A stretch of 64,000 bases of DNA from Mesorhizobium sp. Lineage in GTDB: Bacteria; Pseudomonadota; Alphaproteobacteria; Rhizobiales; Rhizobiaceae. A program made the translations under genes and the position numbers. The stretch lies in the NCBI RefSeq assembly GCF_016793485.1, contig NZ_JAEULZ010000001.1, positions 1-64,000 of the forward strand, written 5' to 3'. Numbering within the stretch: position 1 is the first letter of the stretch; the number at the start of each line of letters is the position of its first letter. Shown one piece after another: positions 47,108 through 55,797 of the stretch. The notes under the pieces were generated by a model, which did not search any database, was not told the DNA's origin, and worked only from the letters and a program-made list of their open reading frames with translations.

Positions 47108-47304
47108 GTTCAGGAGCGGGGTGGTAGAAGTCGCTCGGTAATTGTAGCTGAGCGCCAACCGCCTATTCCAGGCAAATCCCGGCTATTCCCACCTAGGGTC
47201 GCTCAATTTATCGACCGGTGACGCCCCTGTGACGCCCCGTGATTCTATAGAACCGACGCCAAGCAGCGAGCGAGTAGATAATTGTTTGATTTCATAGGCT
47301 TATT

Positions 47305-47343
47305 TGGTGGGTGCGACAGGGATCGAACCTGTGACCCGCTGAT
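47305..47343 (-). other. 3' fragment of a tRNA gene (possible attachment site)
   Basis: On the minus strand the sequence runs from the variable loop through a perfect T arm (CAGGTTCGATCCCTG) and acceptor strand CGCACCC to A and the encoded CCA end at 47307-47305. The 5' half, D arm and anticodon arm are missing: after ATCAGCGGGTC the match to a tRNA ends. Such 3' fragments are what tRNA-integrating islands or phages leave at one end. The parent tRNA is not in the window; I lean to a CAT-anticodon tRNA but cannot prove it. Confidence 0.65.
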
Positions 47344-47755
47344 GAAGAGTTATCTGTAGACCGAAATCTTTGTCGACGGCTTGGCATGGCTCGCCCGAAA
47401 TTGCTCATCCGCGTTCAGCGTTAGGGCGTCAGCTCTAAAAATATGAGATTGTTGACCAGCGTCGGCTTTCTCGGTTTCTCGCCCATAACCGGACTGTCCG
47501 GAGACGGCCCCAAAGCCGCCAGTGCAAGGTGTCCAGTATCGGACTTGTTGTCGGCAGCGCGCGGCGCCGGCCATACAATAGTCAGCGACGGGGCTGTTCG
47601 AAAGGTGAGGTAGGCTGGCCCGACTGCGGCGTTCTCGCCAGTGTATCACTTTTGCCCGCAACGCTTGGCTCTCCAAGGCCAACGTCAATTGCTGCTTGCC
47701 GGTTGCCGTAAGACTTGGTGTCAACGCGCTTCTGAGGACGCTGCAGCACCTATGG
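47344..47755. other. Intergenic stretch, no gene seen
   Basis: Neither strand has a reading frame of family character; the 124-codon minus-strand frame is rich in Ser/Arg/Gln and has no recognisable motif. The same holds for 47108-47304, which could be the non-coding flank of a lost integrase gene. Confidence 0.4.
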
Positions 47756-47959
47756 CTAGTCCAGTAACTCGCCCGCTGAGACGCGCAGATATTTTGCGAG
47801 CTTTTCGATCACGCTGATCGTGGGGTTTCGAGCGCCGCGCTCGAGATCACTGATGTATGTGCGATGGATGTCCACCTCAAAGGCAAACTTCTCCTGTGAC
47901 AGGCCGCGCTCCTGCCTCAGACGCTTCAGATTTTTCGCCAGTCGTCGCCGAATATCCAC
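47756..47959 (-). CDS. XRE-family helix-turn-helix regulator, single domain
   Basis: 67 residues, all one Cro/C1-type domain: RLAKNLKRLRQERGLSQEKF, then EVDIHRTYISDLERGARNPT and VIEKLAKYLRVSAGELLD. Proteins of this size often control restriction-modification or mobile-element genes, or act as antitoxin-like repressors; no partner is evident. ATG 47959. Close to the tRNA fragment, so it may belong to integrated DNA. Confidence 0.88.
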   Translation of the reverse strand: MDIRRRLAKNLKRLRQERGLSQEKFAFEVDIHRTYISDLERGARNPTISVIEKLAKYLRVSAGELLD

Positions 47960-48131
47960 ATTGGAACGATGAGGGCTCTGTAGACGATCGATCTACAGAC
48001 GATCAGTGACATTCCGCTTGACTTCCGTCGCTTTGGACGCACCACTCCCGTCACTCTTCGTCGACAGCCTAACCGCGGTCGAAGAACCGAGGCAACATTG
48101 GACGCAATCATGGCTGAAGGGGGCCTGGAAC

Positions 48132-48428
48132 ATGGAAGGACTTTTGTTTGTAATGCTCGGCGTGGTCGTAGGTGGAGCTGCCGGAGCCCGAATTCAGGGC
48201 TTTGATGCCTGGAGGGGTGCAGTTGTTGCCTTGTTTGGGTCGGTGCTCGTCGCGGTGTTGAGCTTGCTCTTTGCGATTGAGAACTTGTTGCTCAACATCC
48301 TCATCTTCGTGGTTGGCGTTGGCGTGCTCGGTGGCGCGCTAAAACTCCCGGGCAGGGCACTCAGCTCGGTGGTTCTGGGTGCGGCGCTTTTTGGCGCCGT
48401 CGTTGTCGCTTTGGGCGACTCTTTTTGA
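48132..48428 (+). CDS. Small polytopic membrane protein
   Basis: 98 residues with three hydrophobic helices (LLFVMLGVVVGGAAGARI; GAVVALFGSVLVAVLSLLFA; LLLNILIFVVGVGVLGGALK) and a fourth weaker one at the end. Gly-zipper-like GGAAGA and GVGVLGG. ATG 48132 has GGGGG within reach; the longer frame from 48006 adds a non-membrane N-terminus that is not compelling. No family named with confidence. Confidence 0.62.
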   Translation: MEGLLFVMLGVVVGGAAGARIQGFDAWRGAVVALFGSVLVAVLSLLFAIENLLLNILIFVVGVGVLGGALKLPGRALSSVVLGAALFGAVVVALGDSF

Positions 48429-48534
48429 CGGGCTCTCCCCGAATGCAACGGGCCACTGACCTCTAGAAAGCTCTCGATCCCATACACGAACCGGAAACAG
48501 CGCCGGGCAATGATGAGTGGCCCAACTGGGGATT

Positions 48535-49353
48535 ATGATGCGGAGAACAAAGCCAAGACTTGTATCCGGCGGCTCGCGCAGAAAACCGCGGCCGGGCCTT
48601 CGCAATCGCCAGATCGCGGCATGGATGGCAATTGCCGCGGCCATCGGGTTTGCCACCTGGAACAGTGGTTCATTTGGCCCCCTCGGGGACACGGTGCGCC
48701 CGCCGGCAGCGCCGCTGACCGGGCGTGCGACGGTTATCGATGGCGACACAGTCGAGATCCATGGCGAACATGTCCGCATCAACGGCGTCGATGCGCCAGA
48801 ATCCAGGCAGACCTGTATGAATGAGCAGGGTAAAAGCTGGCGCTGCGGCAAGGTTGCCGCCAACGCACTCGACAGCTTTCTGTCGGCATCGCGACCTCTA
48901 CGCTGCGAGTTCATCGAACGCGATCGCTATGGCCGCTTTGTCGGCAATTGCTTTCGGGCGGATGGGGAGGATGTGGCAGCTTGGCTGGTCAGCAATGGCC
49001 ATGCGCTTGACTGGCCGAGGTACAGCAACGGCGCTCACGCAAGTAAACAGGCGAAAGCCAAGACCGCAAAGACCGGTATCTGGTCAGGGACATTCGAGGC
49101 ACCCTGGGACTGGCGCGCAGCCAACCGCAGTCCAGATGCGTTCAACAAAAAATCCGCGACGACACCCCTCGGCCTTGTCGCCTCGGCAAAGTGCAGGATC
49201 AAGGGAAACATCAACGGCGAGGGCGAGCATATCTATCATCTGCCAGGCCAGAAGGCTTTCGCGAGCACGCGTGTCACGACGGGGAAGGGCGAGCGGTGGT
49301 TTTGCAGCGAGGCCGAGGCGAAGGCGGCCGGCTGGCGCCGCGCCAATGGATAA
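48535..49353 (+). CDS. Thermonuclease (SNase) family protein with C-terminal sunset-like domain
   Basis: About 272 residues. A membrane anchor or signal segment (IAAWMAIAAAIGFATWN) at the N-terminus is followed by the nuclease fold: GRATVIDGDTVEIHGEHVRI, then NGVDAPESRQTC and ERDRYGRFVGNC with the Arg/Glu residues typical of active enzymes, and DVAAWLVSNGHALDWPRYS. A C-terminal module INGEGEHIYHLPGQKAF and GERWFCSEAEAKAAGWR is of the type found at the end of many extracytoplasmic nucleases. Probably a calcium-dependent nuclease acting outside the cytoplasm. Start at one of two adjacent ATGs (48535/48538). Confidence 0.88.
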   Translation: MMRRTKPRLVSGGSRRKPRPGLRNRQIAAWMAIAAAIGFATWNSGSFGPLGDTVRPPAAPLTGRATVIDGDTVEIHGEHVRINGVDAPESRQTCMNEQGKSWRCGKVAANALDSFLSASRPLRCEFIERDRYGRFVGNCFRADGEDVAAWLVSNGHALDWPRYSNGAHASKQAKAKTAKTGIWSGTFEAPWDWRAANRSPDAFNKKSATTPLGLVASAKCRIKGNINGEGEHIYHLPGQKAFASTRVTTGKGERWFCSEAEAKAAGWRRANG

Positions 49354-49374
49354 CAGGACTGTGGGGTAGGGCGG

Positions 49375-49785
49375 CTAGCGCCGAGCACGTCTGGCGCGCG
49401 GCTTTGATTTTGGCTTCCGTCCAAGCCCGAACCTCTTGGCAAGTTCGGAGCGTGCTGCCGCGTAGTTTGGCGCAACCATCGGGTAGTCGCGCGGCAAAGC
49501 CCACTTTGTCCGGTATTCCTCAGCCGTGAGACCGTAGTAGGTCATCAGGTGACGCCTGAGCGATTTGAAACGCTTTCCGTCCTCCAGGCAGATGATGTAG
49601 TCGGCGTGCACCGAGCGCTTCGGATTGACGGCCGGTATGGGAGCGGACTCTGCCGGAGTTTCTCCGAGCGATTTCAGCGACGCGTTTACGCCGGCAATGA
49701 GGTCGGGCATTGACCCGACTGGCGACGGGTTCTTTGCGACATACGCGCCCACAATTTTCGCCGTCAGTCGCAGTAGGTCGGCCAT
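49375..49785 (-). CDS. mucR: MucR/Ros-family transcriptional regulator
   Basis: 136 residues beginning MADLLRLTAKIVGAYVAKNP, with VGSMPDLIAGVNASLKSLGE and the DNA-binding part CLEDGKRFKSLRRHLMTYYG then LTAEEYRTKWALPRDYPMVA. The zinc-finger position that is CxxC in Ros is CLED here, as in those Mesorhizobium Ml proteins that fold without zinc. Family members repress exopolysaccharide, motility and symbiosis or virulence genes and their own promoters. ATG 49785 is the family start; the longer frame from 49938 crosses the repeat-rich promoter region. Basic tail RKPKSKPRARRARR. Confidence 0.9.
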   Translation of the reverse strand: MADLLRLTAKIVGAYVAKNPSPVGSMPDLIAGVNASLKSLGETPAESAPIPAVNPKRSVHADYIICLEDGKRFKSLRRHLMTYYGLTAEEYRTKWALPRDYPMVAPNYAAARSELAKRFGLGRKPKSKPRARRARR

Positions 49786-49902
49786 ATGAAAGTCCTCGTT
49801 GTCTATCTGCGTATTGTTGTTTGCGGGCTGTCTTGCACGCCGTACTATGAGCTGCAACGGCCATAGCTGTTTTTTGGAAAACTGGTCCCTGATAGTCGGA
49901 GA

Positions 49903-50033
49903 AAATTCCCTGTTACGCGTTAGAGGGAAATGTCCCATAACCCCATGAAAATGTGACGCTATTCGGCGCGCTCATAGCTGCCCGACCTGATATTCTGCAA
50001 ATATTCCCTGTTTTTCGGGCGTTATCAGGGAAT
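49903..50033. repeat. Cluster of TTCCCTG / CAGGGAA repeats upstream of mucR
   Basis: ATTCCCTG occurs at 49905-49912 and 50003-50010, and its inverse CAGGGAAT at 50026-50033, the last two forming an inverted repeat around a 15-base loop; GGTCCCTGATAG at 49885-49896 and AGAGGGAAA at 49923-49931 are partial copies. The cluster lies in a 475-base gene-free gap between the divergent mucR and the 72-residue exported protein, and could be a regulator-binding array. I see no gene in the rest of this gap (49786-50261). Confidence 0.5.
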
Positions 50034-50261
50034 TCCTTGGCGAGACTGGTTCGCAGAAGACTGCGCACACCACCAACCAACCTAATCTATTGAAATTATT
50101 GTTATATTTGTTGTCTCCCTCACCTGTTGAGAGAAAAGTAGGCCTTCAGGCGCCAACGCATCTATACAATTCAAAGGCACTGCGACATCGGCGCGTCCAT
50201 TGCATCTTCCATGCGGTTGAAGCAAATTACTTCGAGAGATGAACTGAGGGAGGGCCATCAG

Positions 50262-50480
50262 TTGAGATACATCTACGCGATGCTGATTGCATTGGTTGGA
50301 ATGATATTCGTCTCCTCGGCTAACGCTTGCCCTGATGGTTACTACGAAGCTTGTTTTGGGGGCTGCGTTTGCCTTCCAAACAGCGGAGAGGTGGTAGAGC
50401 CCATCACGCCGACAAATCCGCTTCCTGACATACTTGACACTATCAACGGAGCGGTCAGCGGAGATATGGGCAGCTCGTAG
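50262..50480 (+). CDS. Small exported Cys-rich protein
   Basis: 72 residues starting at TTG 50262, with GAGGGAGG seven bases upstream; the earlier ATG at 50211 lacks such a site. Signal peptide YIYAMLIALVGMIFVSSANA, then a Cys-rich stretch CPDGYYEACFGGCVCLP with four Cys in 15 residues, and an acidic/proline tail. The Cys spacing suggests disulfides outside the cytoplasm. I have the impression that the same short protein occurs in other rhizobia next to a larger hypothetical protein, as here, but no function is known. Confidence 0.6.
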   Translation: MRYIYAMLIALVGMIFVSSANACPDGYYEACFGGCVCLPNSGEVVEPITPTNPLPDILDTINGAVSGDMGSS

Positions 50481-50602
50481 GAGGGGTAGGGCGCCTAGTA
50501 ATCGGCGCGACCTGCATAGGTTGCGATTATCTCGGTAATAGGCTTCTCAACGAAAAAGATAAAAAGTTTGCTGAGCAACTGGTTGGCCGGGGCTTCATAC
50601 TT

Positions 50603-51067
50603 TTGGCGCTCGGTGCTGATCCTATGCTGATCGTCGGCGATGCGGCCACCAGCACAATTCAAAAGTATATTCTGAAGACGAAGGAAAATCCGATTGCCCG
50701 CCCTTTACCTGCCCCGGTAGGTCGTACGACGAAAGAATATGGTGTGACGGGAGCAGTTTGCATCGTTGTTGGCGGTGAAGGACGTGTCGTTGCCGGATGG
50801 TCCGATGTTCCGGAGTTCATATTAACAGGAACTTCTGAAACATTTCGACACCCAAACATCGACCTATTACCTGGAGATTTCATCAATATTACGGGCGAGC
50901 TCTGCCCGGTTCAGAACCAGCCTGAAGTTGGAATGACATCGGTGGCGTCTGTCCGCATTAAGTTTGTTGACTATGAATGCACCGCTTCGCCACTCGCGTC
51001 CCAGATGAAGTGCTTTGTTTGGGGCACAGACGTTGCTGCCCCGCTCGCTGTCAAGGCGGGTAAGTGA
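50603..51067 (+). CDS. Hypothetical protein, possibly longer at the N-terminus
   Basis: 154 residues from TTG 50603. The frame continues upstream without a stop into the end of the previous gene and encodes VIGATCIGCDYLGNRLLNEK then DKKFAEQLVGRGFILLALGA, which looks like real protein, but has no ATG, GTG or TTG there; a strong GGAGGGG lies just before GTA-ATC at 50492. The C-terminal 80 residues (VPEFILTGTSETFRHPNIDL; MTSVASVRIKFVDYECTASP) are beta-rich with two Cys. Function unknown. Likely co-transcribed with the Cys-rich exported protein. Confidence 0.5.
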   Translation: MALGADPMLIVGDAATSTIQKYILKTKENPIARPLPAPVGRTTKEYGVTGAVCIVVGGEGRVVAGWSDVPEFILTGTSETFRHPNIDLLPGDFINITGELCPVQNQPEVGMTSVASVRIKFVDYECTASPLASQMKCFVWGTDVAAPLAVKAGK

Positions 51068-51271
51068 CCGAGGTTCGGGTGCGGGAGACAGATCGAAAAG
51101 CATAAGAAAAACGTGGGCCCAATTTCTCCCAAACCTGCCTGTAACCCATTGATTTCGCAGCGAACGCGTCGTCCCTCCGGGCCTACCATACATCGGGCGG
51201 TCGGCCTTGGCAGGCGGATGGCTACCTCGAAACAGTGCTGCAGGCGGCAGACGCAATAAATCAGCATGCTG

Positions 51272-52051
51272 CTAGGCGTGTTGACGGACGCTAACGCCGC
51301 CGTCGATGACGAGGCAGGTGGCGGTCATGAACGGACATTCGTCGGAGATCATGAAAACCGCCGCGCGGGCGATTTCCTCCGGCGTGGCGATCTTCCCCTG
51401 CGGATGCAGCTTCATTGTCTCGGCGCGCGCCGCTTCAGGATCCTCGGCTGAATTCCACCAGTCGATCACCTTCTGCGTCGCGACATAGCCGGGCGCCAGC
51501 GCATTCACGCGAATGCCCTTGGCGGCATATTCGAGGCCAAGCGATTTGGTAAGCCCCAGAAGCGCGTGCTTGGCGACCGGGTAGGGGAACGTGCCAGGTA
51601 TGATGGTGAAGGAATGGGTCGACGCTATATTGAGGATCACCCCGTGGCCACGCGCGATCATCCCGGGCAAGACAGCCCGAGAGCAGGCCCAGGCACCCTC
51701 CAGATTCACGGAAAAGCAGCGTTGCCATTCCTCGTCGGGCATTTCCAGCGGATCATGAAAGACGTTGACGCCGGCGTTGTTGACCAAGCCATCCAGAGGC
51801 CTTCTGTGGCCGGCTTCTGCAAAGATCGCGGCGATCCGCGGCTTGTCCTCGAGGTCAGCCGCCGCGGTCGTAATATGCCGGTCCGGAAATGCGGCTTCGA
51901 GTTCCATCGCGACCTTCTCCAGGCGCGGCGCGTCACGGTCAATCATGAACAGATCTGAGCCCTCGCGAAGGAAATCGCGCGCAATGGCGAGCCCGATCCC
52001 CTGTGCCGTCCCCGTCACGGCGATGTAGCGGCCCTCCAGACGCCCGCTCAT
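51272..52051 (-). CDS. Short-chain dehydrogenase/reductase (sugar or sugar-acid dehydrogenase)
   Basis: 259 residues of classical SDR type: cofactor loop TGTAQGIG (13-20), NNAG (91-94), catalytic Ser in NIAST (144), Tyr157 and Lys161 in FPYPVAKHALLG. D40 in MIDRD after the second strand favours NAD(H). It is last in a leftward operon after GMC dehydrogenase and galactonate-dehydratase-like genes, 22 bases after the latter. In comparable clusters an SDR oxidises the free sugar or a 2-keto-3-deoxy acid; which step it takes here is open. Confidence 0.92.
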   Translation of the reverse strand: MSGRLEGRYIAVTGTAQGIGLAIARDFLREGSDLFMIDRDAPRLEKVAMELEAAFPDRHITTAAADLEDKPRIAAIFAEAGHRRPLDGLVNNAGVNVFHDPLEMPDEEWQRCFSVNLEGAWACSRAVLPGMIARGHGVILNIASTHSFTIIPGTFPYPVAKHALLGLTKSLGLEYAAKGIRVNALAPGYVATQKVIDWWNSAEDPEAARAETMKLHPQGKIATPEEIARAAVFMISDECPFMTATCLVIDGGVSVRQHA

Positions 52052-52073
52052 CTCCCGTCCTCCAGAACTGCGT

Positions 52074-53225
52074 TCACCATTCGGCTACGCTGCCATCGTC
52101 ATGACGCCACAACGGATTGCGCCAGCGATGGCCGATCCTGGCCGCTTCCTTGACCTTTGCTTCGTCGATTTCGATGCCCAGGCCGACGCCCTGCGGAATT
52201 GCGACGCTGCCGTTGGCGTAGGAAAACACCTTGGGGTCGACCAGATAGTCGAGGAGGTCGTTGCCGTCGGAATTGTAGTGGATGCCCAGCGACTGTTCCT
52301 GGATGAACGCGTTGTAGCTGACCGCATCTACCTGCAGGCATGATGCAAGCGCGATCGGTCCCAGTGGGCAGTGCGGCGCGAGTGCGACATCGTACGCCTC
52401 GGCCATCGCTGCGATCTTGCGGCATTCCGTGATACCGCCGGCGTGCGAAAGGTCCGGCTGGATGATGTCCACCACGCGCGACTCCAGCACCTGACGAAAG
52501 TCCCAACGCGAATACAGCCGTTCTCCGAGGGCGATCGGGATCGAACTGCCCCGCGAGACCTCGGCGATCGCATCCGCATGTTCCGGCAGAAGGGGCTCCT
52601 CCACGAACATCAGCCGGAAAGGTTCGAGCTCGCGGATCAGCGTCTTGGCCATCGGCCGATGGACGCGGCCATGGAAATCGACGCCGAGCCCGATATTCGG
52701 GCCGATCGCCTCCCGCACCACGGCGACGTTGGCTACCACGTCGTCGATCTTGCGGTGGCTGTCGACGATCTGCATTTCCGCCGCACCGTTCATCTTTATG
52801 GCGGTGAAACCCTGGGCCGCCGCCCGGGATGCGTTCTGGGCAAGGTCCTGCTGCCGGTCGCCGCCGATCCATGAATAGACCCTGATATGATCGCGGCACG
52901 CGCCGCCGAGCAGCTGGTGCACCGGCTGCCCGTACGCGCGTCCTTTGATGTCCCAAAGCGCCTGGTCTATGCCGGCGATAGCACTCATCAGGATAGGGCC
53001 GCCCCGGTAGAAGCCGCCCCTGTACATGACGTTCCAGAGGTCCTCGATCCGCATCGGGTCCTGACCAACCAAGTAGTCCGCCAGTTCCGAAACCGCCGTC
53101 TCCACCGTATGAGCCCGGCCTTCGACGACCGGCTCGCCCCAGCCCGACACGCCCTCGTCGGTTTCGATCTTTAGAAACAGCCAGCGGGGCGGCACGATAT
53201 AAGTCTTGAGCGCGGTGATCTTCAC
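52074..53225 (-). CDS. Galactonate dehydratase-like enolase-superfamily enzyme
   Basis: 383 residues, the length of DgoD. N-terminal [20 protein letters not shown], the Lys in FTAIKMNG, metal ligands in [16 protein letters not shown] and [10 protein letters not shown], and catalytic His in [11 protein letters not shown]; the DFHGR histidine is the second base known in galactonate dehydratases. It would remove water from a hexonate or 6-deoxyhexonate to give a 2-keto-3-deoxy acid. The GTG start overlaps the GMC stop by four bases (GTGA), which settles it against an upstream extension. D-galactonate is the plain guess, but related sugar acids are possible. Confidence 0.88.
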   Translation of the reverse strand: MKITALKTYIVPPRWLFLKIETDEGVSGWGEPVVEGRAHTVETAVSELADYLVGQDPMRIEDLWNVMYRGGFYRGGPILMSAIAGIDQALWDIKGRAYGQPVHQLLGGACRDHIRVYSWIGGDRQQDLAQNASRAAAQGFTAIKMNGAAEMQIVDSHRKIDDVVANVAVVREAIGPNIGLGVDFHGRVHRPMAKTLIRELEPFRLMFVEEPLLPEHADAIAEVSRGSSIPIALGERLYSRWDFRQVLESRVVDIIQPDLSHAGGITECRKIAAMAEAYDVALAPHCPLGPIALASCLQVDAVSYNAFIQEQSLGIHYNSDGNDLLDYLVDPKVFSYANGSVAIPQGVGLGIEIDEAKVKEAARIGHRWRNPLWRHDDGSVAEW

Positions 53226-54838
53226 GACCTGCCCTCCAGAATCAGGTCGGCCGCCTTGTCGGCGACGGCCATCACGGCGGCATTGGTATTCCCGGACACG
53301 ATGTTCGGCATCATCGCAGCATCGATGACCCGCAGGTTGCGGCAACCACGGACCCGAAGCTTCGAATCGAGTACAGCCATCGGATCATCGTCAGCACCCA
53401 TCCTGCAGGTTCCCACCGGATGGTATCCGGTCTTCACGGTGCGCCGGCAATGGCTGGCTAGGTCGTCGTCGGAGACCACCGAGGGGCCTGGGAAAATCTC
53501 CCGATCAACCATACCGCGTATCGGCTCTTCGTCCAGCAACGAGCGTGCGAACCGGAAGCCGGCGATCGTCGTCGCCAGATCATCGGGCTCGGCGAAAATC
53601 TGCGTGTCGATGACAGGCGGTGCATACGGGTCGGTGGACCGCAGCTTGACCGTGCCCACGGATTTCGGCCTCAACAAAAGGGAATTGATGGTCACGCCAT
53701 GCCCCGGATCTGCGCCCATGACGTCCCGGTCGAGATAGACGGTCGGAACGCAGAACATCTGGATGGTCGGCTGTTCGCTCTTGCCGGTAGGGTCCAGGAA
53801 TGCGCAGCTTTCCACGCCGGTGGTCGTAACGGGACCACTCTTGAAAAGCAGATACTGGAGTCCGGCAAGAAGCATGGGCAGGCCACGATCCGCGCCGTAG
53901 TAGCCGTAGGCGCCGTTCGTCGTCGCAACCACCGGGCATTCGTAGTGGTCCTGAAGATTACCGCCGACGCCGGGCAGGGACATTCGGGTTGAAATGCCGT
54001 GTTCGGCGAGGTGGGCATCTGGCCCGACACCAGCAAGCATAAGCAGCTTTGGTGTCTGGTAAGCTCCGGCGGCCAGCAGGATTTCGCCGCCGGATGCTTC
54101 CTCCGCACGACCGTTTTGACGCCAATTCACGCCGGTTGCCCTTGTGCCGTCGAACAGGATTCGTTCGACGGTTGCATCCGTCACGATAGTAAGGAGCGGC
54201 GAATTCTCGACCGGCTCGAGAAAGGCATCGACCGGTGAACAGCGTCGCCGGGTCGTCCAATCGATCGTGTGCTGCATCAGGCCGACGCCGTGGGGCGCGC
54301 CGTCGTTGAAATCCGCGGTCAGGGCAATGCCCTTGCCCTGCATCGCCCTGAGATAGGCCCGCGTCATGGGCGAGGTGTGCCCGAGATGCGAGACCTTCAA
54401 CGGACCGCCGACGCCATGGAGCGGGCTGCCGAGCTGGTCATTGTCTTCCTGCGTCATATAGTGGGGCAGGAGGTCATCCCAATCCCATTCACCCGTGCCA
54501 TCGTGTCCGAGCGCGCGATTCCAGTCGGCGTAGTCCTTGCGGTGGCCGCGCATGTAGACCATCGCATTCACGGTTCCGCCGCCGCCAAGCACACGTCCCT
54601 GCGGCACGATCGGCGCACGTCCGCCAAGCTGCGCCTGAGGCTCCGTCGGGTGCATCATGAGATAAGTGTCGCGCGCCAGGAACTTCATGTAGCCGGCAGG
54701 GTAGTGGAGGATCCGGTTCGCCTTGCGCGGGCCGCGCTCCAGCAGGAGCACCGACGCCCCCGCCGCAACCAGCCGCGCCGCGGCTACGCAGCCGGAACTG
54801 CCTCCACCGACCACAATGAAATCGTATGTCTTTGTCAT
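53222..54838 (-). CDS. GMC-family FAD oxidoreductase (sugar/alcohol dehydrogenase)
   Basis: 538 residues. FAD-binding [20 protein letters not shown] at the N-terminus, GMC signature around [20 protein letters not shown], and the catalytic pair in [17 protein letters not shown] (His) and [20 protein letters not shown] (Asn). No signal peptide. It is the first gene of the leftward operon and lies divergent to a GntR gene. In this operon it most likely oxidises the substrate sugar or alcohol, feeding the dehydratase. It is also similar to choline dehydrogenase, as many GMC enzymes are, but no betaine gene is nearby. Confidence 0.92.
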   Translation of the reverse strand: MTKTYDFIVVGGGSSGCVAAARLVAAGASVLLLERGPRKANRILHYPAGYMKFLARDTYLMMHPTEPQAQLGGRAPIVPQGRVLGGGGTVNAMVYMRGHRKDYADWNRALGHDGTGEWDWDDLLPHYMTQEDNDQLGSPLHGVGGPLKVSHLGHTSPMTRAYLRAMQGKGIALTADFNDGAPHGVGLMQHTIDWTTRRRCSPVDAFLEPVENSPLLTIVTDATVERILFDGTRATGVNWRQNGRAEEASGGEILLAAGAYQTPKLLMLAGVGPDAHLAEHGISTRMSLPGVGGNLQDHYECPVVATTNGAYGYYGADRGLPMLLAGLQYLLFKSGPVTTTGVESCAFLDPTGKSEQPTIQMFCVPTVYLDRDVMGADPGHGVTINSLLLRPKSVGTVKLRSTDPYAPPVIDTQIFAEPDDLATTIAGFRFARSLLDEEPIRGMVDREIFPGPSVVSDDDLASHCRRTVKTGYHPVGTCRMGADDDPMAVLDSKLRVRGCRNLRVIDAAMMPNIVSGNTNAAVMAVADKAADLILEGRS

Positions 54839-54911
54839 TCAGCTTCTTTCGCTCCAGCCGGGGCGGCCTCGCAGCGAGCAACCATCTTAGGAAAACCAAG
54901 GTACCGCGTCA

Positions 54912-54928
54912 AATAAATGTTATTTATT
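54912..54928. promoter_or_regulatory. Perfect inverted repeat, putative GntR operator
   Basis: AATAAAT-GTT-ATTTATT is a perfect 7-3-7 palindrome between the divergent GMC operon and the first GntR gene, in an A+T-rich stretch of about 80 bases that must hold both promoters. It suits autoregulation plus control of the operon. Confidence 0.5.
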
Positions 54929-54989
54929 GTGCCAATCGTCGCATATAGATACAAAGTAAGTACGATTATTTGTCGGATTGGCGATCCAG

Positions 54990-55757
54990 ATGGGCAGTAC
55001 GGCAAGCGCTCTCATTCGAGGTAAGGTGGGCCCGAGACGCAAGGCGCTCACCGGTGTCCTTACAGAACTCGTCGACAGCATCGTCTCCGGCGAATTGCGC
55101 GAGGGCGCACTTTTGCCCGCTGAAGAGAGCCTGCTGAAGCGCTTTCAGGTGAGTCGTACGACGCTGCGGGAGAGCCTGCAGCATATGGTGGCCCTTGGCC
55201 TGATCCAGGCGACGCCGCGGGCTGGAACGGTCGTCCAGCCAAAAACCGCCTGGAACCTGCTTGATCCGGTCGTTCTTTCTTCCGCGCTGCGACACAACCG
55301 AGAGCGCGGCTTCTACGACAGCCTGGCCGACGCGCGAGCCTTGATAGAGCCTGAGGCGGCGCGACTGGCGGCGCTGTCCGCTTCCCCGCGCAGCCTCGCG
55401 GCAATCGGAAATGCCTTCGCAGACATGGTCGATTCGCAGGGGCGCGACACGCAGGCGTGGAGCGAAGCCGATCTTTCCTTTCACGCCTCGATCATCGAGG
55501 CATCGGACAATTGGGTGTATCGGCAGTTCATCGTTGCAATCCGCGCGGCGTTGCTCGCCAGCTTCCAGATCACCAATCGCGCCAGCCAGTCACATGAAGA
55601 AGCCATCGACCTTCATCGGGATGTCTACGACGCAATTCGAAGTCGAAGACCCGAGGAGGCCGGGACCGCGATGCGACGGCTCATTGACAGAGCGCGAGAG
55701 GACATGTCGCGCGCTCTGACCGATACATTCGACAAGGCCGAGCGGGACATGCCGTAG
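54990..55757 (+). CDS. GntR/FadR-family regulator of the sugar-acid operon
   Basis: 255 residues from ATG 54990 (a TTG four codons earlier is the alternative). The winged helix has LVDSIVSGELREGALLPAEE then LLKRFQVSRTTLRESLQHMV, LGLIQATPRAGTVVQP. The helical FCD effector domain has the metal-binding pattern (ADARALIEPEAARLAA; DLSFHASIIEASDNW; HEEAIDLH/RDVYDAI). It diverges from the GMC-dehydratase-SDR operon and is followed by the aldose 1-epimerase, and so probably represses these in the absence of a sugar acid. Confidence 0.92.
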   Translation: MGSTASALIRGKVGPRRKALTGVLTELVDSIVSGELREGALLPAEESLLKRFQVSRTTLRESLQHMVALGLIQATPRAGTVVQPKTAWNLLDPVVLSSALRHNRERGFYDSLADARALIEPEAARLAALSASPRSLAAIGNAFADMVDSQGRDTQAWSEADLSFHASIIEASDNWVYRQFIVAIRAALLASFQITNRASQSHEEAIDLHRDVYDAIRSRRPEEAGTAMRRLIDRAREDMSRALTDTFDKAERDMP

Positions 55758-55797
55758 CCTGACGCCACTCTTTCCCGATAGTGAAGCGAACCAACCC

